From NCBI RefSeq assembly GCF_040361335.1, contig NZ_APNM01000009.1, positions 1 to 64,000 of the forward strand: a stretch of 64,000 bases of DNA. The letters are read 5' to 3'. Positions within the stretch are counted from its first letter, which is position 1; every line of letters starts with the position of its first letter. Shown in pieces: positions 34,199 to 47,871 of the stretch. Source of the DNA: APNM01 sp040361335 (GTDB lineage Bacteria; Pseudomonadota; Gammaproteobacteria; Nevskiales; Salinisphaeraceae). A model generated the notes under the pieces. The model ran no database searches and was not told the DNA's origin. It was given only the letters and a program-made list of their open reading frames with translations. A program made the position numbers and the translations under genes.

Positions 34199-35074
34199 AT
34201 GAGCGTTGACACGCGACTGCAGTTCGATCGTCTGCCGGCCGTGGCGCCGGCGTACGTACGCGCGCTGATCAAGCGCGGCGGCCGGCTGCCCGAGGGCGGC
34301 ACCATCCCGGATATCGAGGCGGAGGTCGGCGGTGTGACCGCGGACCCGGCGAACCTAGCAGAGTACCGTCGGGTCTGCGGCTTCGCGCAGGGTGATGCGT
34401 TGCCCGTCACCTATCCGCACATCCTGGCCTTTCCGATGCACATGGCGGTGCTCACGCACGGGCGGTTCCCGCTCAAGCTGCTGGGCCTGGTGCACATGCG
34501 CAACGCGATCACCCAGTACCGCCGTATCGGCGCTGACGAGCGCCTGGATCTGAATGTCGCCGTCGGCGGTCATCGCCAGGTACACAACGGCATCGAGTTC
34601 GACCTCGTCACGCGGGTGCGCGACGAGCGCGGCGAGTTGGCCTGGGAATCGGCCAGCACCATGCTGTCGCGCGGCGGCGGTACCGGCAAGCGCCGCAAGA
34701 AGGGCGGCGATGACGAATCCGCCGTCGAGAATGCCCGTTACGCCACCTGGGAGGCGCCGGCGGATATCGGACGGCGCTACGCCCACGCGGCCGGCGACTA
34801 CAATCCCATCCACCTGTCGGCGTTGTCGGCGAAACTGTTCGGCTTCCCGCGCGCGATCGCGCACGGCATGTGGTCCAAGGCGCGCACCGCCGCCGAGATC
34901 GAGGACGAGCTGAATTCGGATGCCTACCGCCTGGAGGTGGCCTTCCGCCGACCGGTCCTGTTGCCGGGATCGCTGATGCTCAAGTATCGCCCGGGCGGGG
35001 AGGGCATCCCGTTCGTCCTGACGGACCCGGACGGCAACACGACACATATGCAGGGCGCCGCCACCTACCTGTGA
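34199..35074 (+). CDS. MaoC-like acyl dehydratase (double hotdog)
   Basis: Probable enoyl-CoA hydratase 2 or related acyl dehydratase. 291 residues: an N-terminal degenerate hotdog (YPHILAFPMHMAVL, about 75-90) and a C-terminal hotdog with the catalytic pattern YAHAAGDYNPIHLSALSAKL (D/H pair, residues about 197-216) and FPRAIAHGMW. Between them is a Lys/Gly-rich linker (GGTGKRRKKGGDDE). It stands alone before galU. It may serve beta-oxidation or polyhydroxyalkanoate supply; the substrate is unknown. Confidence 0.88.
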   Translation: MSVDTRLQFDRLPAVAPAYVRALIKRGGRLPEGGTIPDIEAEVGGVTADPANLAEYRRVCGFAQGDALPVTYPHILAFPMHMAVLTHGRFPLKLLGLVHMRNAITQYRRIGADERLDLNVAVGGHRQVHNGIEFDLVTRVRDERGELAWESASTMLSRGGGTGKRRKKGGDDESAVENARYATWEAPADIGRRYAHAAGDYNPIHLSALSAKLFGFPRAIAHGMWSKARTAAEIEDELNSDAYRLEVAFRRPVLLPGSLMLKYRPGGEGIPFVLTDPDGNTTHMQGAATYL

Positions 35075-35129
35075 CGGCCCCCGGGGGGATCGTTTTTCCC
35101 ACTCCGGTTTGAAATCGAAAGGACGGATC

Positions 35130-36050
35130 ATGCGGATACGCAAAGCGGTATTCCCGGTGGCGGGCCTCGGGACCCGTTTCCTCCCGGCCACGAAGGCCAG
35201 CGCCAAGGAAATCCTGCCGGTGGTCGACAAGCCCCTGGTGCAGTACGCCGTGAAGGAGGCGATCGCGGCGGGCGCCGAGGAGATGGTGTTCATCACGAGC
35301 CATACCAAGAACTCGATCATGGATCACTTCGATCGGGACTATGAGCTGGAGGCCACCCTGGAGCGCAAGGGCAAGGAGGAATTGCTCAACGCCGTGCGCG
35401 ACGTCCTGCCCCCCGGCATCACCTGCGTCTATATCCGCCAGCCCGAGGCCCTGGGCCTCGGCCATGCCATCTCCTGCGCCCTGCCCGCGGTGGGCGACCA
35501 GGATTTCGCCGTGCTCCTCGCCGACGACCTGATCGCCGGCAGCTTCCAGCCCTGCCTGGCGCAGATGCAGCGGGTCTACCAGGAATACGGCGCCAGCGTC
35601 CTGGCGGTGCAGCGGGTGCCGCCGGAGGAGACGCACAAGTACGGCATCGTCGAGGTCGAGCCGATCGGTCCGGGTCTGTCCGAGATCAAGAATATCGTCG
35701 AGAAGCCCGATCCGGACAAGGCGCCGTCCAACCTGGCGGTGGTCGGTCGCTACATCCTCACCCCGCGCATCTTCAAGCTCCTGGATCGCACCAACCCGGG
35801 CGCCGGCGGCGAGATCCAGCTCACCGACGCGATCGAGGCGCTGATGGGCGAGCAGACCGTCCTGGCCTACGAGTTCGAGGGCACCCGCTACGACTGCGGC
35901 AGCAAGTTCGGCTACCTCAAGGCGAACGTCGAGATGGGTCTGCAGCACCCCGAGATCGGCGCGGAGTTCCGCGATTACCTCGCGGAACTGACCCACGACT
36001 GGGAAGCGGGCGGGGCGGCGGCCTCCGCGAAGTCGGAAAAGGCCGGCTGA
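35130..36050 (+). CDS. galU: UTP-glucose-1-phosphate uridylyltransferase GalU
   Basis: Makes UDP-glucose for envelope polysaccharides and osmolytes. 306 residues. Nucleotide-binding PVAGLGTRFLPATKASAKE (about 8-26) and KPLVQYAVKEA; VLLADDLI region; VEKPDPDKAPSNLAVVGRYIL. ATG 35130 is preceded by AAGGA and aligns with the family start; an ATG at 35109 adds seven unsupported residues. The C-terminal tail is Ala/Lys-rich. Confidence 0.95.
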   Translation: MRIRKAVFPVAGLGTRFLPATKASAKEILPVVDKPLVQYAVKEAIAAGAEEMVFITSHTKNSIMDHFDRDYELEATLERKGKEELLNAVRDVLPPGITCVYIRQPEALGLGHAISCALPAVGDQDFAVLLADDLIAGSFQPCLAQMQRVYQEYGASVLAVQRVPPEETHKYGIVEVEPIGPGLSEIKNIVEKPDPDKAPSNLAVVGRYILTPRIFKLLDRTNPGAGGEIQLTDAIEALMGEQTVLAYEFEGTRYDCGSKFGYLKANVEMGLQHPEIGAEFRDYLAELTHDWEAGGAAASAKSEKAG

Positions 36051-36175
36051 ATTGTCCTACAATTGTCGAGACATGCGCCCCGGATTTGTTATCATTCAAG
36101 ACGAGCGGCGCAACCCGGACCCGTGGTGGCGTCAAACGAACGGGGCGTATGTCCCACTGACATGGCCAAACATCG

Positions 36176-39097
<2,922 letters not shown>

Positions 39098-39149
39098 ATT
39101 CACGCGGGGCGTCCGCCCCGAGACGAGACCGAACAACCAGGACGAGAGC

Positions 39150-40463
39150 ATGGCCATAGAAGTCAAAGTCCCCGAGCTACCCGAGTCCGTGGCCGAGGCC
39201 ACCGTCGGCGAGTGGCAGAAAAACAAGGGCGATCGCGTCGAGCGCGACGAGAATCTGGTGGACCTGGAGACCGACAAGGTCATGCTGGAGGTGCCGGCGA
39301 CCGCCGCCGGCGTGCTCAAGGAGATCAAGGTCCAGGCCGGCGACACCGTGACCGCCGGCGATGTCATCGCCATCCTTGAGGAAGGCGAGGGCGGCGGCGA
39401 GCCCGAGTCGGGCGGCGACGAGAGTACCGCCGTCGGCGAGAGCGGCGGCAAGGCCGAGTCCGAACCCGCCGGGGCCGAGACCGAGGAAGCGGGCGGCGAG
39501 GCGCCGGCCGCGAGCCCGGCGGCGCGCAAGCTGATGGACGAACACGACCTGAAGGCGGCGGACGTGAAGGGCACCGGCAAGGACGGGCGCATCACCAAGG
39601 CCGACGTGCAACAGGCCGTCGAGTCCGGAGGCGACGCCGCCAAGGCGGCGCCCGCCGGGGACGAGACGAAACCCGAGCCGGCACCCGAGAGCACGGCCAA
39701 GTCCGAGGCCGCCATATCGCCCGAGTCGGCCGACCGGGAAGCCCTGTCGGGCGCCGAGGGCGAGCGCGTCGAGCAGCGCGTGCCGATGACCCGTATCCGT
39801 GCCCGCATCGCCGAGCGCCTGCTGGAGGCGACCCAGAGCACGGCGATGCTCACGACCTTCAACGAGATCGACATGCAGGCCCTGTACGACGTGCGGGACC
39901 GTTACAAGGATCGCTTCGAGAAGAAGCACGACGTTCGCCTTGGTTTCATGTCGTTCTTCGTCAAGGCCGCGGTCGAGGCGCTGAAGCGCTATCCCGTGGT
40001 CAACGCCTCCATCGACGCCGGCGACATCGTCTACCACGGGTACTACGACATCGGCATCGCCGTGTCCTCGCCGCGCGGCCTGCTGGTGCCGATCCTGCGC
40101 GACGCCGACCAGATGAGCTACGCCGACGTGGAGTCCACCATCCGCGACCTGGGCAAGCGCGCCCAGGAGAGCAAGATCACCATGGACGAGCTCACCGGCG
40201 GCACGTTCACCATCACCAACGGCGGCGTGTTCGGGTCGCTGCTGTCCACGCCCATCCTCAATCCGCCGCAGAGCGCGATCCTGGGCATGCACGCGGTCAA
40301 CGAGCGGCCGGTGGTGGTCGACGGCGAGATCAAGATCCGCCCGATCATGATGGTGGCCCTGTCCTACGACCACCGCCTGATCGACGGTCGCGACGCGGTG
40401 CTCTTCCTGCGTACCATCAAGGAAATGATCGAGGACCCGGCCCGCGTGCTGCTCCAGATTTGA
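39150..40463 (+). CDS. sucB: Dihydrolipoamide succinyltransferase SucB
   Basis: E2 core of the 2-oxoglutarate dehydrogenase complex. 437 residues: lipoyl domain with K43 in LETDKVMLEV; an Ala/Glu/Gly linker; E3-binding domain near 125-160 (SPAARKLMDEHDLKAADVKG); another linker; catalytic domain with H408 and D412 in SYDHRLIDGRDA. The ATG has an AGGA-type site. An element of the CACAGAG family starts 4 nt after the stop and separates it from lpd. Confidence 0.97.
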   Translation: MAIEVKVPELPESVAEATVGEWQKNKGDRVERDENLVDLETDKVMLEVPATAAGVLKEIKVQAGDTVTAGDVIAILEEGEGGGEPESGGDESTAVGESGGKAESEPAGAETEEAGGEAPAASPAARKLMDEHDLKAADVKGTGKDGRITKADVQQAVESGGDAAKAAPAGDETKPEPAPESTAKSEAAISPESADREALSGAEGERVEQRVPMTRIRARIAERLLEATQSTAMLTTFNEIDMQALYDVRDRYKDRFEKKHDVRLGFMSFFVKAAVEALKRYPVVNASIDAGDIVYHGYYDIGIAVSSPRGLLVPILRDADQMSYADVESTIRDLGKRAQESKITMDELTGGTFTITNGGVFGSLLSTPILNPPQSAILGMHAVNERPVVVDGEIKIRPIMMVALSYDHRLIDGRDAVLFLRTIKEMIEDPARVLLQI

Positions 40464-40466
40464 GTT

Positions 40467-40573
40467 TTAACCACAGAGTCACAGAGCGCACAGAGAATTT
40501 TAAGTTACATTAAGAAAAATAAATAACTTATTAATTTTTATAGCCTCTGTGTCCTCTGTGTCTCTGTGGTTAA
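40467..40573. repeat. CACAGAG element 8
   Basis: Left arm 40467-40496, right arm 40543-40573. The 46-nt spacer is almost entirely A/T and has a TAAGTTA/TAACTTA dyad, like element 1. It splits the sucAB-lpd operon. Confidence 0.92.
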
Positions 40574-40594
40574 GCAATCAAAAGAGACCAACCT

Positions 40595-42058
<1,464 letters not shown>

Positions 42059-42072
42059 GCCGGGGTCCGGCC

Positions 42073-42951
42073 GTGACCGCGACGACGGTCCAAAGCGGCG
42101 GTTTCGACTGGCACGGACACCGCCTGACCTACGAGATCTGGGGTGAGGACGGCACGCCGTGCCTGCTGATGCACGGCCTGTTGCTGGATTCCCTGATGAA
42201 CCGCGACCTCGCCCGGCGCTTCGCGGGCGAGGGTTACCGCGTGATCCTGCTCGACCTGCTGGGCCATGGCGGCAGCGACAAGCCGGAGGATCCGCGCGAG
42301 CACCGCATCGATTTCCTGGCCGACCAGGCCGTGGCCTGCCTCGATCATCTCGGTATCGACAAGGCCCTGGTCGGCGGTTGCTCGTTGGGCGCCAATGCCG
42401 CCCTGCACGTCGGCGTGCTCGCGCCCGAGCGCTGTCACGCGCTGTTCCTGGAGATGCCGGTGATGGAATGGTCCGCCACCTTCGCGGGCGTGCTGTTCCT
42501 GCCGACGCTGTCGGCGGCCAACTACTTCGGCTGGCTGATGCGGCCGTTCGCGCGCGGCATCCGGCGTCTGCCCCGGCCGGACTGGGAGTCCGCGGCGAGC
42601 GTGCTCAATGCCCTCTCGACCGAGCCGGAGATGGTCAAGGCCGTGCTCCACGGCTACGTCGTCGGGCCGATCGTGCCCGCCGCCCGCGACCGCCGGAGCG
42701 TGCGCGTGCCGACCCTGATCATCGGTCACGGGCGCGATCCCCTCCACGAACAGCGCGACGCGCGCTCGCTGGCCTCGGAGATGCCGAACGCGCGCCTGCT
42801 GGAAGCCAATTCCATCCTCGAACTGCGCACCCGCCCGGAACGCCTCTGGCGCGGCATCCGGCCCTTCCTGGAGGAAGTCCGGCCGTCGCGCCCCGGCCGC
42901 AGCCGGAAAAAGAAACCACAGAGGCGCGCAGAGGCGCACAGAGATCAATAA
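42073..42951 (+). CDS. Alpha/beta hydrolase-fold protein, possibly inactive
   Basis: 292 residues from a GTG with GGGG upstream, 14 nt after lpd. Oxyanion segment LLMHGLLLDS, nucleophile elbow GGCSLGAN with S104, acid candidate D222 in HGRDPLH. The position where the catalytic His is expected reads ANSILELRTRPE, with Ile248 in place of His, so the triad looks incomplete unless H225 or another His substitutes. The last 14 residues (KKPQRRAEAHRDQ region) and the stop come from a CACAGAG repeat arm. The substrate is unknown. Confidence 0.8.
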   Translation: MTATTVQSGGFDWHGHRLTYEIWGEDGTPCLLMHGLLLDSLMNRDLARRFAGEGYRVILLDLLGHGGSDKPEDPREHRIDFLADQAVACLDHLGIDKALVGGCSLGANAALHVGVLAPERCHALFLEMPVMEWSATFAGVLFLPTLSAANYFGWLMRPFARGIRRLPRPDWESAASVLNALSTEPEMVKAVLHGYVVGPIVPAARDRRSVRVPTLIIGHGRDPLHEQRDARSLASEMPNARLLEANSILELRTRPERLWRGIRPFLEEVRPSRPGRSRKKKPQRRAEAHRDQ

Positions 42952-43056
42952 GCCAATAAGCGTTTTCGGAGGGCCGGCTCATATCTCCGGACCCAATGCG
43001 CCCGGCCCGAATAACCACTGTCTTGCCTCCGTGCGCCTCTATGCGCCTCTGTGGTT
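42914..43056. repeat. CACAGAG element 9 (10-nt word variant)
   Basis: Left arm 42914-42941 and right arm 43022-43056. The word is extended to ten bases (CAGAGGCGCA), unlike the 8-9-base words of elements 1-8. The left arm encodes the C terminus of the hydrolase. The spacer contains inverted GGGCCGG/CCGGCCC sequences. Confidence 0.9.
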
Positions 43057-43127
43057 AGAGTTCGGACCCCGAAAGACCGGCGGTTTCCGTTAGAATCTAG
43101 CCACACTCTCCACCGAAGACGTTCCCT

Positions 43128-43871
43128 ATGGCCGGCCACAGCAAGTGGGCGAACATCCAGTACCGCAAGAGCGCCCAGGACAAGAAGCGCGCCAAGATAT
43201 TCACCCGGTTGATCCGGGAGATCACGGTGGCCGCGCGCATGGGCGGGGGCGACCCGGACGCCAATCCCCGGCTGCGCCTGGCGATCGACAAGGCGCTGTC
43301 CAACAACATGCCCAAGGACAACATCGAGCGCGCCATCAAGCGCGGCTCGGGCGACGCCGAGGGCGAGAGCTACGAGGAGATCCGTTACGAGGGCTACGGG
43401 CCCGGCGGGGTGGCGATCATGGTCGACTGCATGACCGACAACCGCAACCGCACCGTCTCCGAGGTCCGGCACGCCTTCTCCAAGCACGGCGGCAACCTCG
43501 GCGCGGACGGGTCCGTGGGCTACCTGTTCGAGCGCAAGGGCGTGATCAGTTTCGGCCCGGATATCGACGACGAGCGGGTCCTGGAGATCGCCCTGGAGGC
43601 GGGCGCCGAGGATATGGCCGAGTACGACGACGGCTCCTTCGACGTGCTCACCGCCCCGGAGGACTTCAGCGACGTGCGCGCGGCCCTGGTCGAGGCCGGC
43701 TTCGAGCCCGCCCACGCCGATGTCACCATGCGGCCGGAGACCAATGCCGAGGTGGACGGCGACCACGCCGAGACCTGCCTCAAACTGCTCGACGCCCTGG
43801 AGGACCTGGACGACGTGCAGGACGTCTACTCCAACGCCGAGTTCCCGGAATCGGTCCTCGCGGCCGGATGA
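43128..43871 (+). CDS. yebC: YebC/PmpR family regulator
   Basis: DUF28 protein; members act as DNA-binding regulators or help translate proline-rich motifs. 247 residues: GHSKWANIQYRKSAQDKKRA at the N terminus, GGDPDANPRLRLAIDKALSNNMPKDNIERAIKRG, YEGYGPGGVAIMV, all hallmark segments. The position upstream of ruvC is conserved in bacteria. TAGAAT at 43091-43096 is a possible -10 just after a repeat element. Confidence 0.95.
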   Translation: MAGHSKWANIQYRKSAQDKKRAKIFTRLIREITVAARMGGGDPDANPRLRLAIDKALSNNMPKDNIERAIKRGSGDAEGESYEEIRYEGYGPGGVAIMVDCMTDNRNRTVSEVRHAFSKHGGNLGADGSVGYLFERKGVISFGPDIDDERVLEIALEAGAEDMAEYDDGSFDVLTAPEDFSDVRAALVEAGFEPAHADVTMRPETNAEVDGDHAETCLKLLDALEDLDDVQDVYSNAEFPESVLAAG

Positions 43872-43908
43872 GCAATCTCGAGCGCCTCGGCATGTTCGAC
43901 GGCAAGCA

Positions 43909-44056
43909 ATTAACCACAGAGGCGCACAGAGGCGCACGGAGGTTTTTTGTTTATCGTGGCGGCAAAGGAGTCCATGGATCCCGGATAGCGCTGCCACGTT
44001 TCCGGGATGACAACAATCCATTTCCCTCTGTGCGCCTCTGTGCGCCTCTGTGGTTT
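43909..44056. repeat. CACAGAG element 10 (10-nt word variant)
   Basis: Left arm 43909-43943, right arm 44026-44056, with the same ten-base word as element 9. The spacer has a TCCCGGA...TCCGGGA hairpin (about 43978-44006). It lies between yebC and ruvC. Confidence 0.9.
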
Positions 44057-44082
44057 TGTCCCGCGCTCGACAGGTCCGCAAA

Positions 44083-44583
44083 GTGAGCCGGATTCTCGGC
44101 ATCGATCCCGGCTCCGTGATCACGGGCTATGGCGTGATCGAGACCGAGGGCGGGGCCAGCCTGTGCGAGGCCGGCTGCCTGCGGTTGCCGGACGCGCCGT
44201 TCCCGGAGCGGCTGGCGCGGATTTTCGACGGCCTGCGGGCCGTGATCCGGGAATGGTCGCCCGAGGAGATGGCCGTGGAGGACGTATTCGTATCGCGCAA
44301 TCCCGCCAGCGCCCTGAAACTGGGGCAGGCGCGCGGTGCCGCAATCTGCGCCGGGGCGGCGGCGGGCCTGCCCATCGCCGAATACAGCCCGGCCAAGATC
44401 AAGCAGGCCATCGTCGGGCGTGGCGCCGCCGACAAGCGGCAGGTCCAGCACATGGTGCGCATGCTCCTGAACGTGCGCGAGCCCCTGCAGGCCGACGCCG
44501 CCGATGCCGTGGCCGTCGCGCTCTGCCATCTGCATCACCGGCAGACCGCCACGCGCATGGCGGCCCGCGGGGTGTCGTCGTGA
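44083..44583 (+). CDS. ruvC: Holliday junction resolvase RuvC
   Basis: Resolves Holliday junctions in concert with RuvAB. 166 residues. Metal-binding acids: D8 in LGIDPGSVITGYG, E in AVEDVF near residue 67, and the C-terminal DAADAVAVALCH. GTG 44083 has AGG upstream and matches the family start (SRILGIDPG); an upstream GTG at 44050 lies in the repeat. The stop overlaps the ruvA GTG by 4 nt. Confidence 0.95.
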   Translation: MSRILGIDPGSVITGYGVIETEGGASLCEAGCLRLPDAPFPERLARIFDGLRAVIREWSPEEMAVEDVFVSRNPASALKLGQARGAAICAGAAAGLPIAEYSPAKIKQAIVGRGAADKRQVQHMVRMLLNVREPLQADAADAVAVALCHLHHRQTATRMAARGVSS

Positions 44584-45176
44584 TCGGGCTGCTGCGCGGC
44601 GTGGTCGCCGACAAGCGGCCGCCATACCTGTTGCTGGACGTGGGCGGCGTCGGCTACGAGCTGGAGGCGCCGATGTCCACCTTCTTCGCGCTGCCGGCGG
44701 CGGGCGAGACCGCGACCCTGCACACCCATCTCGCGGTGCGCGAGGACGCGCTGTTGCTGTTCGGCTTCGCCACCCGCGCCGAGAAGGACCTGTTCCGCGA
44801 CCTGATCAAGGTCAGCGGCGTGGGCGCCAAGATGGCCCTGACCATCCTCTCGGGTACCGGCGTGGACGAGTTCGTCACCACCGTCCAGGAGGGCGACGCC
44901 GACAAGCTGACCGGTCTGCCGGGCGTCGGCAAGAAGACCGCGGCCCGCCTAATCGTGGAGATGCGCGACCGCATCGGCGCGGCGCCTCCCGCCGCCGGCG
45001 GCGCCGCGCCGTCGGCGGGAGGCGGGCCCGCGGACGCGGTCGGCGAGGCCCACCGCGCCCTGACCGCGCTCGGCTACAAGCCCGCCGAGGCCACGCGCCT
45101 GCTCAAGGACCTCGACGAGCCCGACGGCGACAGTGAGAGCCTGATCCGCCAGGCCCTCAGGAAGGCCGTGCGGTGA
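44580..45176 (+). CDS. ruvA: Holliday junction DNA helicase subunit RuvA
   Basis: Binds Holliday junctions and recruits RuvB. 198 residues: OB-fold domain I (IGLLRGVVADKRPPYLLLDVGGVGYELE), tandem HhH domain II (VSGVGAKMALTILS, LPGVGKKTAARLIVEM), an Ala/Gly-rich linker and the RuvB-binding domain III (AHRALTALGYKPAEATRLL). GTG start overlapping ruvC; the stop is close to ruvB. Confidence 0.96.
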   Translation: MIGLLRGVVADKRPPYLLLDVGGVGYELEAPMSTFFALPAAGETATLHTHLAVREDALLLFGFATRAEKDLFRDLIKVSGVGAKMALTILSGTGVDEFVTTVQEGDADKLTGLPGVGKKTAARLIVEMRDRIGAAPPAAGGAAPSAGGGPADAVGEAHRALTALGYKPAEATRLLKDLDEPDGDSESLIRQALRKAVR

Positions 45177-45190
45177 CGGGGGAGGAGCCG

Positions 45191-46243
45191 ATGGAGCACG
45201 CATCCGACCGCGTGATCACCGCCCGGGCCGCGCCCGAGGAGGAGGCCTTCGACCGCGCCCTGCGGCCGCGCCGTCTGGCCGAGTACGTGGGCCAGGCGCC
45301 GGTGCGCGAGCAGCTCGATATCTTCGTCACCGCGGCGCGGCGGCGTGCCGAGGCCCTGGACCATGTCCTGATCTTCGGACCGCCCGGTCTCGGCAAGACC
45401 ACGCTCGCGCACGTGATCGCCAACGAGATGGGGGTCAACCTGCGCCAGACCTCGGGCCCGGTGCTGGAGCGTCCGGGCGACCTGGCGGCGCTGCTCACCA
45501 ATCTCGAACCCAATGATGTCCTGTTCGTGGACGAGATCCACCGCCTGAGCCCGGTGGTCGAGGAGGTGCTGTACCCGGCGCTGGAGGACTACCAGATCGA
45601 CATCGTCATCGGCGAGGGGCCGGCGGCGCGCTCGATCAAGCTCGACCTGCCGCCGTTCACGCTGGTGGGCGCGACCACCCGGGCGGGATCGCTGACCTCG
45701 CCGCTGCGCGACCGCTTCGGCATCGTGCAGCGGCTGGAGTTCTACGACGAGGACGACCTGCGCTCGATCGTGACCCGCTCCGCGGGGATCATGGAGGTCG
45801 CCATCGACCGCGAGGGTAGCGCCGAGATCGCGCGCCGCTCGCGCGGGACCCCGCGCGTGGGCAACCGCCTGCTGCGCCGGGTGCGGGACTACGCCGAGGT
45901 CCGGGCGGACGGCCGCATCAGCGGCGAGGTGGCCGCCGCCGCCATGGACATGCTGGACGTGGACGAGCACGGTTTCGACGTGCTTGACCGCAAGCTGCTG
46001 CAGGCCCTGGTCACCAAGTTCGAGGGCGGCCCCACCGGCGTCGAGAGCCTGGCGGCGGCGGTTGGCGAGGCCCGCGAGACCCTGGAGGACGTGATCGAGC
46101 CCTACCTGATCCAGCAGGGCTTCATGATGCGGACCCCGCGCGGCCGCATGGCCACCGGCCGGGCCTTCACCTATTGCGGCCTGCCCGCGCCCCGGCGCGG
46201 CGATCCCGACGCGACGCCGGACCTGTTCCGCGACGACCGGTGA
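45191..46243 (+). CDS. ruvB: Holliday junction helicase motor RuvB
   Basis: AAA+ motor for branch migration. 350 residues. Walker A GPPGLGKTT (64-72), Walker B LFVDEIHRL, sensor 1 GATTRAG, arginine finger region LRDRFG, C-terminal winged helix (TRTPRGR-like QGFMMRTPRGR). ATG 45191 is chosen because GGGAGGAG precedes it at 3-6 nt; a GTG at 45173 overlapping ruvA is the alternative. Confidence 0.96.
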   Translation: MEHASDRVITARAAPEEEAFDRALRPRRLAEYVGQAPVREQLDIFVTAARRRAEALDHVLIFGPPGLGKTTLAHVIANEMGVNLRQTSGPVLERPGDLAALLTNLEPNDVLFVDEIHRLSPVVEEVLYPALEDYQIDIVIGEGPAARSIKLDLPPFTLVGATTRAGSLTSPLRDRFGIVQRLEFYDEDDLRSIVTRSAGIMEVAIDREGSAEIARRSRGTPRVGNRLLRRVRDYAEVRADGRISGEVAAAAMDMLDVDEHGFDVLDRKLLQALVTKFEGGPTGVESLAAAVGEARETLEDVIEPYLIQQGFMMRTPRGRMATGRAFTYCGLPAPRRGDPDATPDLFRDDR

Positions 46244-46289
46244 CCCGCGCGGATGACGCTGCGCGGCCGCCACGGTAGACTCCTGCGCC

Positions 46290-46712
46290 GTGGATAACAG
46301 CACACTCAGCAACTTCCGCTGGCCCGTCCGGGTCTACTACGAGGACACCGACGCCACCGGCGTGGTCTACCACGCCAACTACCTCAAGTATTTCGAGCGC
46401 GGTCGCACGGAATGGCTGCGGTGCCTGGGCTTCGATCAGTACCAGCTCGCCGCGGAGGAGGGCGCCGCGTTCACGCTGGCGTCGACCGCGATCGACTACC
46501 TGGGGCCGGCACGGTTGGATGATCACCTGGAGGTCGTCACCACGGTCGCGGAACACTCGCGCGTGACCCTGGTCTTCAGTCAGACGATCGAGCGCGACGG
46601 CGAGTGTCTGACACGCGCGAGCTTCCGCGTCGTCTGCGTGGACGCCGAACGTTTCCGCCCGCGGCGTCTGCCGGCGGCGATCATCAAGGCATTGGAGGAA
46701 AGGACCGCATGA
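46290..46712 (+). CDS. ybgC: Tol-Pal associated acyl-CoA thioesterase YbgC
   Basis: Hotdog thioesterase traditionally the first gene of the tol-pal operon, acting on acyl-CoA in phospholipid metabolism. 140 residues with YYEDTDATGVVYHANYLKYFERGR, catalytic D21, and a C-terminal helix RRLPAAIIKALEE. It overlaps tolQ by 4 nt. Start: ATG not available, GTG at 46290. Confidence 0.93.
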   Translation: MDNSTLSNFRWPVRVYYEDTDATGVVYHANYLKYFERGRTEWLRCLGFDQYQLAAEEGAAFTLASTAIDYLGPARLDDHLEVVTTVAEHSRVTLVFSQTIERDGECLTRASFRVVCVDAERFRPRRLPAAIIKALEERTA

Positions 46713-47407
46713 ACCTCGGAACCGACATGTCGCTCTGGAGCCTGGTCAGCGAGGCCAGCCTGCTGGTGCAGTTGGTCATGCTGGGCCTGCTGACGGCGTC
46801 CATCGCCTCCTGGGCCGTGATCTTCAACAAGCGCCGGCTGCTACGGGTCACCCGCGACGAGGCCGAATGGTTCGAGGATCTGTTCTGGTCCGGCGGCAAC
46901 CTGCACGACATCTACAACGAGGTCGTGCGCGAGGGCGACGGCCACCGGCGCGGTGCCGCGGCCCTGTTCAAGTCCGGCTTCGAGGAACTCCGCCGCCAGC
47001 GCGCCGACGGCCGCGCCAAGGCCGACGAGGTGGTCGCCTCGGTACAGCGGGCGATGCGGGTGGCCATGGCGCGCGAGGTCGAGCAGCTCGAGCGCGGGCT
47101 GCCGCTGCTGGCGACGGTCGGCTCCACCAGCCCCTACGTCGGCCTCTTCGGCACCGTCTGGGGCATCATGAACGCCTTCATCGCCCTGGGGAACGTCAAG
47201 CAGGCGACCCTGGCGATGGTCGCGCCCGGCATCGCCGAGGCCCTGATCGCCACGGCCATGGGCCTGTTCGCGGCGATCCCGGCGGTGATCGCCTACAACC
47301 TGTTCACCAGCCGTGTGGACGGCCTGGAGAGCCGTTTCCAGACCTTCATGGACGAATTCGCGGGCATCGTGGAGCGGGGGGTCCACGCCGACAAGGTCAA
47401 ACGATGA
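46709..47407 (+). CDS. tolQ: Tol-Pal motor protein TolQ
   Basis: Proton-channel subunit of the Tol motor that tightens the outer membrane at division. 232 residues, three transmembrane helices (about 15-37, 135-157, 170-195), with GSTSPYVGLFGTVWGIMNAF and GIAEALIATAMGLFAAIPAV, the MotA/TolQ/ExbB core. ATG overlaps the ybgC stop. tolR follows after 22 nt. Confidence 0.96.
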   Translation: MNLGTDMSLWSLVSEASLLVQLVMLGLLTASIASWAVIFNKRRLLRVTRDEAEWFEDLFWSGGNLHDIYNEVVREGDGHRRGAAALFKSGFEELRRQRADGRAKADEVVASVQRAMRVAMAREVEQLERGLPLLATVGSTSPYVGLFGTVWGIMNAFIALGNVKQATLAMVAPGIAEALIATAMGLFAAIPAVIAYNLFTSRVDGLESRFQTFMDEFAGIVERGVHADKVKR

Positions 47408-47429
47408 ATCCCCGGCAAGAGGTCCCGAC

Positions 47430-47870
<441 letters not shown>

Positions 47871-47871
47871 C

